A program made the translations under genes and the position numbers. Shown piece by piece: positions 56,162 through 64,000 of a stretch of 64,000 nt of DNA. The number at the start of each line of letters is the position of its first letter. The first letter of the stretch is position 1. The DNA comes from Platerodrilus igneus (taxonomy: Eukaryota; Arthropoda; Insecta; Coleoptera; Lycidae), in assembly GCA_036346225.1 (NCBI GenBank), contig JARFIW010001480.1, forward strand, positions 9,393,001 to 9,457,000, given 5' to 3'. A model generated the notes under the pieces. That model did no database searches. It worked only from the letters and a program-made list of their open reading frames with translations, and was not told the origin of the DNA.

Positions 56162-57740
56162 CAATTTGTACGGGTTTTATACACTTTCCACGATACAGAA
56201 ATTTTAAGTAGGACTGTAATTACATAGGATTTTTAATAACTAAATTAAATGAAATATTTAAAGTTGGAGACAATGCAAACAATTGGTTTCTATATAATAA
56301 AGCAAACAAACACTCACCTTGTCCTTCCAATAGACTTGCATATACGAGCGCTCGTTCTGTGGACACACATGGACAGCAACCGTGAATTGCCTGTTCTTTA
56401 ATATACAGCCATAAACCAAATATAAACACTGACTCCAATCACACGGTAACAACTACATAGGTTACATACAAAAAAAGAGACGGTACACACATTTAACCCG
56501 TCTATAATATATTTTTACATGTTGCTTCCACCAAGTATGGAAAGTAACTCTTTCAATTTTTAAAAATAACAAAAGAGTGGGAATACACTATCACTAATAT
56601 ACCGAATTTATATGCGAGTTAACCGAACACAATTGTTTTAGTTTTTAATTAATACGAGACCGTGACAATTATAGAAATGTCATTTGTTATATTCATGTAT
56701 TTTCAAATGTCACTTTAAAACCTCATATTTTCAGAAAATAAATGGCACTTTTGAAAAGCCAAAAAAAGAGATCGACTATGGGCATCGACAAGACGCCACA
56801 CGTGCTATATGAATTCGTATGTGCTGAGTTGTTGTGCTTGACAATCATAGAAATGTTTTGTTATATTCATGTATTTTCAAAGTCACCTTACAAAGCTTCT
56901 ATTTTCAGAAATAGATGGCACCTTTGAAAGGTTAAAAACAAAATTTGATCATGGGATCGGACACAAAACGTGTGTGTTATCCAGAATTTTTAATGCTGAC
57001 TTATTGCGCTGGACTATTACACAAATGTTGTTTGTTCTACTCATGTATATTCAAACCATAGTCTCGACCGATTCTAGATATTTTCTTTCAAATAAATTTA
57101 ATCATTTTTCTTTAAAAATATAAGGCACTATATTAAAATTGGTTCCTATTTAGATTCCTAATTAATTTTTAAGAGAAAATATATATTAGGTATTTTGTAG
57201 TATTTCTCAATTTCAAAATTTATACTTTCTACTCAAATTTTGATGGTATTTCATTGACTGTGCCTGATGGTATTCGCGACACAACTTTGACAGAACTCCA
57301 ATAATTTTAAAAACTTACTCACAAACTATAAAGGAACTAACCCTCCTATGCAGAAACAGCACTAAATTCAAGTTCTGAGTAGATTACCAAGTGTTTCCGG
57401 GCGAATTCTGGAAACCACATCGATCTTTGTTTGTCTTGCTGGTCTACTTCGACACATCTACGGCTCTCTCGATCCGCGCGTTCAGGAAAATTGTAGATTT
57501 CTTACACATAACGCGAGAAAAGAAAAAATTCCCGAAAGAAATTGATTTTTTCCTAAAATATTCTGTTTCTCATCAAGAAACCTTTCCTACCGGATGTAGA
57601 ACTGTATTTCCCATCGAACCTCACCGTTCCCCACCTACCACTACCGCCACTGTAGCAGAAGATACAAGATTAGTCTCCCCTTCTCAGCTGTACAAACGAA
57701 AGCCAGCTATCAAAATTTATAGTTATTTGATGTTTGAATA
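56162..57740. other. Non-coding region with short tandem repeat array
   Basis: No gene recognised. It includes the ~175 bp tandem array (56640-57070). A 134-codon open frame at 57391-57795 shows no family signature and is not supported. Confidence 0.35.
56640..57070. repeat. ~175 bp tandem repeat, about 2.5 units
   Basis: GACAATTATAGAAATGTCAT at 56664, GACAATCATAGAAATGTTTT at 56840 and GACTATTACACAAATGTTGT at 57015 are equivalent positions spaced 176 and 175 bp. The shared interior includes ATTTTCAGAAA, ATGGCAC and GCTGA steps. Identity is moderate. The monomer length is in the range of many insect satellites. Confidence 0.7.
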
Positions 57741-57749
57741 TTTGGTGAG

Positions 57750-58866
57750 GTCAAAATGGTCGTCGGGGAAAAGAAAGTGGCGTATAAGAGAATGACTGCA
57801 GAAAAAGATGTTGCACTAAGAGAGCAAATTCAGGAAGTGTATAAGGAGAAAAGGTAATATGTGAAAGAAGTAGTGAAGGTAAGAAAAGAGTAACTGGGGA
57901 AGAGAAATGGTGAAAAAATACAAAGTGATTTTGAAGGGAATAAAAACTTGTTTTAGAAATGGGTAAGGAATGCAAGAAAGGATGGAAATAAGCGTGTGAA
58001 TGGCATTGGTAAGAGTATAAATGAAATTGTTTGGGACGAAGTGAATGTGAGAAACTGTTGGAAAGAGTATTTTAAAACACTGTGTAGTGGTGGTAAGAAG
58101 AATACACAAATGTACTGGTCGAAAACATAGATAATAGTATAAAGTTTGAATGCAGTGTAGATAAGGTATGAAGGCGATGAGAACTCTGAAGAATGGCAAA
58201 GCGTCAGGTGTAGATGGAATAACAAGTGAAATTCTCAAGTATGGGCCCCAAGGTACTGATTGAATGTTTGTGCAAATTGATCTAGTTGTATATAGAAAAA
58301 TAAAAGTTCGTGAAGATTGGAAGAGTACGATCATTATCCCTTTCCATAAAGGTAAAGGCAGCAAGTACGAATGCAAATATTATCATGAGATGAGTCTGTT
58401 GAGTGTACTAAGTAAAATGTGTTGAAAAATTGTGATGGAGAAAGTTCGTAAGAGAATTCAGAGCAAGATATGTGTTGTTCAATGGGGTTTTATGCCTGGA
58501 AGAGAATATGTGGATCAGATGTTCACATTGCACCAAATTGTTGGAAAGTGTGTGCATGCCAGAAAGAAAATGTATGCAACATTTGTAGATCTGGAAAAGG
58601 CATATGGCACTGTGTACAGAAGTGAATTGTGGAATGGTAACATGGGGCCAATACTTTGACATTGTAGAAGGTATGAGACAGGGCTGTGTGGTGTCTCCTT
58701 GGCTGTTTAATGTATTTATGGATAAATGTATCACGCATGATTTCGAAGGAATGGAAGGAGTTGTAATTGGTGAAACAAATTTCCGTGTGCTGTTGTATGC
58801 AGATAACACAGTATTTTTAGCTGATTTGTCACAAGATTTGTAATGAATGCTTGACAGGTTGTCTAA
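57750..58866 (+). pseudogene. RTE-like LINE reverse transcriptase, 5' part
   Basis: Decayed RT in shifting frames: KRMTAEKDVALREQIQEVYK, NGIGKSINEIVWDEVNVRN, MRTLKNGKASGVDGITSEIL (finger motif), then the palm with an equivalent of CMQHL/DLEKAY near 58590, GMRQGCVVSPWLFNVFMDKC near 58672-58732, and VLLYADNTVFLADLSQDL (active-site box with N replacing the second D). The frame is interrupted at 58870 by family H copy C and resumes at 60721. Confidence 0.75.
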
Positions 58867-58870
58867 CGCA

Positions 58871-60037
58871 TGCACTTTACTCTTTTCTCGATGTTATAAA
58901 AAGAGTAATTGCACGACGAAGTATAAGAAATACTTCGGCACAGCTTGCATCGACCTTTATGGTTTCGGAGGCTGCATGAGACTTGAAATCACAGGGTAAG
59001 GGGAATGTTTAGAGAATATCTGAATGTTAAAATTTAAATATCAATACACTTGTTTACACAACTGTAAAATAACTTAGAGAAACAAAAGGTAAAACACGAT
59101 AAGAGAAATTCGACTAAATATGTATATTAATACTCAGTTCTTACAATTCCAAAGGCATGTATAAGATATACGCCTGTGTCATTAACATTGTAGACATCGC
59201 TATATATTTTAACATGATATAATTCATATAATTAATAAATGTACACGAGAAAATTTCTATAGAGAAATCAAAATAAATAATCTCTGTTTAGAAACTCAAA
59301 ATTTTACTTAATGCGCCAATAAATCAAAAAGTGATCATAATTGTAATAATGTCATGTAACAAATGCACAGGAAATGAAAGTTCAAGTAATAAACCTTTTC
59401 ACCATAAGAAACTTCATGAAGTTCGAATGTTTACATATTTTTAGGTTATGTATTAGAGAATTTTATTTGAAATCATTTAAGATAAGTAAAATGTAATTAC
59501 TTATCAAAACTTTAAGATAAGTAAAATGTAATTAATAATCAAAACAAAATATTTGTAGTGACAAAGACAAATTTAAATAGAGGTTAGGCCTCTTTATTTT
59601 AACAGAAAACGGTAAGGTAAAAGTTTAAATCTCATACTACCTGTAGTATCAGTAACTGAACTAATACTAAGTTACTTAATTTATAGGAATCCTTCAATAT
59701 CCAGGAAACTGAGACATCCTGCGTTGGAGGATCTCCTAGAGTAGGTACAAAACAACATGTGGTCGACTTCAAATGTTGTCTTTAACAGACTTCGGTTCCA
59801 TAAAATTAAACTTGTAGATATTTTTCAATAAGATAATAACTGAGCTGCTCTATGTAAGGTAGAAGAAAACAAAATATAAAATTCTTGTGATGAGTATTTA
59901 TTTTACATCATCTGGTTGTGCGAAAACACGAGCAACTTTTCCATGTAGAAATCTGAATGAGGGAAACACGTCGTCCGTAACAACGGTGACTAAAACACAG
60001 GTAGTCGGAACATAAGTTAGCAGCATATGTTACCGGA

Positions 60038-60083
<46 letters not shown>

Positions 60084-60716
60084 ACCGGAGCAGCATATGT
60101 TACAGGAGCATATATCACCACCGGAGCATATATGACCGGAGAACCCTAGAAAATTAAGTTGTGTTACAAAAGTGAAATTCTAACACGAGGTGCAAAGGAA
60201 AATTAAATCCATTAATATCTTACCATCTTTATAAATATTTGATGGGCTTAACGAAAAAAAAGAACTTCTTCATCCATTATACAATAGATCAGGTAAGCAC
60301 ATGAGACAAGGTAGAAGTTCAAATCACAAATGCTCAACAGTGCCAGATAAGCAATCAGATATCACAAGAGAAATGAAAATTTGACACTTCTAATAAATTA
60401 TTTTCGGCCATCTTCGGGATGGACGATTTCTAGCGATTATTCTCAATAATACAAAATTTAGAACCACACCAGTTGTGCTTTTGGAATAAACGCTTCAGAA
60501 ATAACCAATAGGAAAATATTTGTACTTATGTAACAAATTAGTAACTTGTGGATTAAAACTAATAATCCAGGATTATGCGAGATAAATTCTTATAGAAAAT
60601 ATATTACATAATAAAAAGAGTAATTTTATATTTAAATGTAGGTATAAGCATTTATATGCTAATAGTACCAAGCACAAATGTAACATGCTAAAATATACGC
60701 AAAAAGGCATGTTACA
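58871..60716. mobile_element. Family H copy C, full length, inside a LINE RT
   Basis: A 1.85 kb unit with left hairpin (TGCACTTTACTCTTTT pairing with AAAAGAGTAATTGCA) and right hairpin TGTAACATGC/GCATGTTACA (60679-60716). Removing it plus 4 bp rejoins the host LINE frame as N-A-C-E-N-M-Q, so the element's ends are fixed independently. The flanking 4-mers (CGCA, AGCG) have diverged. An expanded (TA)n at about 60041-60079 and short CCGGAGCATAT repeats are internal to this copy. Confidence 0.65.
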
Positions 60717-60720
60717 AGCG

Positions 60721-61245
60721 TGTGAAAATATGCAGATGAAAGTGAATGTAAATAAGACAAAAGTAATGATTTTGAACAAAGATGGTGGAATTGATGACTT
60801 TGTATTTAGAATGGGCAATGACACGATAAAGAACGTGAAAGAGTTCGTGTAGAAAATTTTTGAGTGATAGAAGAAAAGTGTCTGGAAGTATGTGGACAGT
60901 GAATAGGAATGAAAGATTGAGTATAAATGCAAAGCTGACCATTTACAACAGTAAATTTGTGCTGACTGTTCTGTATGGGAGCAAGACTAGGGTCTGGTAG
61001 AAGAAGTATGCCAGTAGTATAAATGTTGCAGAAATGAGACTCCTAGGAAGTGTATATAGAAAAACATTGACAGACAAGGTGCCAAACGAATCCGTCAGAG
61101 CAGAGTGTGGGATGCAATTGACCCTCGAGTTGAATGAAGGAATCACACTTAGATGGTTTGAGTATTATTACAATTTACTTGGTGATAGTTCTTGCCATTT
61201 AAAGGTCGATAAAACAGTTTACGAAGTCGGTAATACAGTTTAAGA
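60721..61245 (+). pseudogene. RTE-like LINE pol, 3' part
   Basis: Continues from 58866: CENMQMKVNVNKTKVMILNK, NRNERLSINAKLTIYNSK, FVLTVLYGSKTRVW, then ASSINVAEMRLLGSVYRKTL and DKVPNESVRAECG, EGITLRWFEYY. This is the conserved post-RT region with frame changes. The LINE ends soon after 61245. Confidence 0.7.
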
Positions 61246-63149
61246 GTTCATAAATACATCGCGCAAGCGCAATGAATACGAAAGCAATGCAACGCCTTGG
61301 CGGCGGAAGCGAACCTTATTACAGATTCCGCGTTGCCAACTACCATGACGTCACCATTGCACAAAATTATATTGCGCCATAATCGGAAATATAAAAATTT
61401 AAACAAATTAAACACGGTATTACTTACCCCGGAAATCCGAACGTTCTGCGGGGTTGAACCAAAGTTGGCCTCTATCAAGGTTCCTCAAGGCTCGATCCCG
61501 GAGTAATTACAGATGGTGACTCGTCATCTCGGGTCGTGCAGTAAGTAAGTAAGTAGTAAGTAAGTAATTACCGCTATACAACATTACTGAAACACAATCC
61601 CGAAAGTTTTCTTACCTTATGGCTCGATATTGACCTTTATGGATGCACTGCTACACCTGTAAACAGATTAAAACAAAGATAGCACTGTTTGTGCATTTAT
61701 ATCCAAAATTAATAATTAATTAGAATCAACCCTCATTCGTTCCAATTAATAATCATAGTCTTGACCAAAATAAAAATCTATTCCTTCAGTTGCAGTTAAA
61801 TTATTTACAAGACTTCTTTAAATAAGTTTGATTAAATAATATTAATGAAAGATATGTACATATGTACTTGATAATATCAGTATTTCTCACAAATAAAATA
61901 TAATAATTTATATTAGTAAAGTCTAGCAAAATTTATCTTCAGATGATTGAGTATGAGTTTTTTGAATATTTAACTTTATATTACAACTTCTGTTGGTATG
62001 AGTAGTACTACTTGAACCTCACATTCTATGACAAAATATTCCACTTAACAATAAGTGAAATGTAAAATGTAACAATTTAATTCTCTAAGATTAGAATAAT
62101 TTATGTTTCAAATAATCGCTTCAATTTTCATTAAATATAGAATTTAACCTTTTCTACCTTCATAATGGCATCTACCGTATTTTGTTAGTACTAATAAAAA
62201 GATTTAATGTGAAACTTTATAGGTTCCTGTTGCATAATTTAAAAATAACTTGTTTGTCATTCACCTAATGAACTTGAATATTTTCACGTGAACAAACAAA
62301 AAATTATTTGTCTTCTATACCCAATGCTACAGCTGACGTATAAGAAAACAAATTACATACCAGATGTTAATTCGACGGAAAAATACTTGCTAGGTATAAG
62401 GACCATACCCGGAATAATAATTGATAATTTATAATCCTCTTGTTTTAGCAACTAAGAATTTAGGAATTTCCATTACCACACTACCCAATCAGCTGCATAC
62501 TGAAAATCCAACATGACATCACGGCGTCCACATTAAATAATTGAAGCACGGCAATTTGACTTTCATACAAGGTTAAATTTCACATAGTTACTAATAAATT
62601 TTCATTTCTTGCCCAAATAAATTTTATATATTTCTTAAATTTCAAATGCTAAGATGTACAAATTATCCTAGATTGCATGTTAACCTAAGGCCATTCAAAC
62701 AATTTAACGTCTCGTCAAATGCGAGCTAATTCCAGCCAAGTGTGGACATAAAATGCGCGTCGCCGAGACGATATCATTTTAAGAAAACAACTTTTAATCT
62801 TTCGGTGCTTCCAACACGGACTGCAACAACGTTATGTTCCTTGATTTAAGGAACAATTGACCTACTCTAACGACAGCTCAGTTGGAAGTGATTTCTTGAC
62901 GTGTGTTGCCGTCTGACAACAAGCATGATATTACAATCATCTAACGGAGGGAACTTTTATGGTGACACTAACAAAGGGCATCTTTTGTCACCGCGTAATT
63001 TAAAATTTTATACTTTCAAATCGAAGGCTTATATTGTTTTGAACAATATATAATATTTATTTCGTAGATCGTGTAGCATTATTATACTTAAGTTGTCTAT
63101 TAATGAATTAAATAAATTAGATATTTATGAAAATATTGTCAGAAAATAA
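61246..63149. other. Non-coding region
   Basis: A GC-richer patch at 61255-61510 ends in a (GTAA)n tract near 61543-61568; it may be a LINE 3' end or a SINE-like piece but lacks clear pol III boxes. The remaining ~1.5 kb is AT-rich with nothing recognised. Confidence 0.35.
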
Positions 63150-64000
63150 AATTGTTACAAAGTATTGACATAATTGTATAATTAAGGATTAAAAGTTAAT
63201 AGGTTCATAAAGAAAATTAGCTTTATAAGCCAATAGAAATTAGTAATTCATTTAATGTAGTTTAATTTAAGGGGTTATACCGTCAGAAAATGCAGCAGAG
63301 AATGTAAAATCAATAAATCCAAGGCGGATAGCTTTCGTTGTAACAAACAAATATATCGGTTGGGTTGAATACCATGAAAAGAAGCTCCGAGAATTGTTAT
63401 TTTAAACGTTCGTTAATTGAACACCTGCTATGTATTTTGGAGCATAGCATAACAAGACAAGTTTCAAGGAATATTGTTCAAACCGTTCGTATAAACGCTA
63501 TCAACAGTTGCTTAAGGAGCAGAAAGGATGCACGATTAGTAAGATACTATAGAATGAGATGGGAGAAGAACATTCGTTTTCGTAAAGCATGTATGGAGGC
63601 CACATGTATTAGACATCAGACGCGGGCAGTAATATCGATTTTCTACCACTCAAGCAAGGTTAGAACGCGACATCCAATATGCATAAGACTGGAGTATTAC
63701 AGGCGGGGTTTTTAAGACGTCACTGAAATGTATGATTGGTCGAAATAGATAGTTTGAGAATAGACGAGCACGCGAGAGGTGGATGTGATAGTTTGTTGAG
63801 ATAGCGTCTGACGCGAGAATATTTCTAGAAGCTTAAAACGGTTATACAAAATTTGGAGAAATATTTCACAATTAGGTATTTCGCGCAAAGTGTGGCCAAA
63901 GGGACCTAGCTTGATGATATAAATATGGGAACAAAATTAATAGGGCTCTCTTTAATCTTGCATCGCATAACGTCATACAAAGATCAACTGAGGAAGCTTG
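63150..64000 (+). repeat. Family U unit 6, 5' part, cut by window end
   Basis: Matches family U in order: AAAGTATTGACATAATTG region, GAGAATTGTTATTTTAAACG near 63390, AACACCTG near 63420, ATCGATTTTCTACCACTC near 63635, and TATAAATA at 63918-63925 followed by AGGGCTCTCTTTAATC, like unit 4 (GGGTCTCTTTTTGCC). Its upstream edge lacks the TA array and is uncertain. It shows the family occurs elsewhere and is not confined to the 5' cluster. Confidence 0.55.

Noticed and set aside
57391..57795. 134-codon plus-strand open frame
   Set aside because: No recognisable domain, mixed composition, and it runs into the decayed LINE; probably chance.
61297..61506. Peptide IKVPQGSIPE resembling the RT motif VPQGSILGP
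   Set aside because: No other RT block is in this frame or nearby on this strand; a short chance match.
61255..61510. Possible SINE with a B-box-like GGCTCGATCCC
   Set aside because: No A box at the proper spacing and no tRNA-like fold could be traced.
63365..63715. 116-codon plus-strand open frame
   Set aside because: It lies in a family U unit; homologous positions in units 1-4 are not open in this frame.

Overview
The window looks like an AT-rich insect nuclear genome that is mostly transposable-element debris. Two host genes are recognisable: the first three exons of TMX1 (thioredoxin-related transmembrane protein 1) at 15368-15947, and a commissureless-like exon at 27828-28146 that continues at 29734-29771. 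The insect assignment rests on the commissureless-like protein, a copia element with the half-tRNA-iMet primer site, and the mix of Merlin, mariner-type, hAT, piggyBac, Penelope, Jockey-like and RTE-like elements. I cannot name the order. No RNA gene or CRISPR array was found.

Layout. Positions 1-11188 hold a tail plus five full copies of a 2.0-2.25 kb non-coding unit (family U), four head to tail and one inverted, separated by (TA)n arrays; a partial copy closes the window at 63150-64000. Units start TG and end CA, with a TATA box and AATAAA at conserved spacing, and look like diverged solo LTRs anchored in TA microsatellites. Positions 11235-14867 hold two more (TA)n-bounded segments; one contains a candidate orphan exon. 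TMX1 follows, then a Gypsy/Mag-type element reduced to gag plus the tip of pol (16374-17749). Positions 17737-24486 are a duplicated block with two copies of a mariner-type transposon having ~500 bp terminal inverted repeats, separated by a truncated Merlin transposon.

Positions 25340-31457 contain RTE-like LINE fragments and the commissureless-like exon, which is split by a 1.6 kb Penelope-like element with a perfect 12 bp target duplication. Positions 33810-37653 are a dead piggyBac. Positions 37715-43800 are a nest: a LINE tail holds an hAT MITE and a Jockey-like LINE (ORF1 end plus a 955-residue ORF2), whose 3' UTR holds a solo-LTR-like unit. Next come a decayed ZBED/hAT element (43907-46479), a diverged solo LTR (48566-50396), a nearly intact copia (51084-56156), a ~175 bp tandem repeat (56640-57070) and another LINE RT (57750-61245) split by a solo-LTR-like unit.

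A second repeat family (family H: four copies at 35601, 42540, 48566 and 58871) has hairpins at its termini, TG/CA ends and, where readable, 4 bp target duplications. Several broken frames would be repaired by one extra base in a homopolymer, so some breaks may be sequencing errors.
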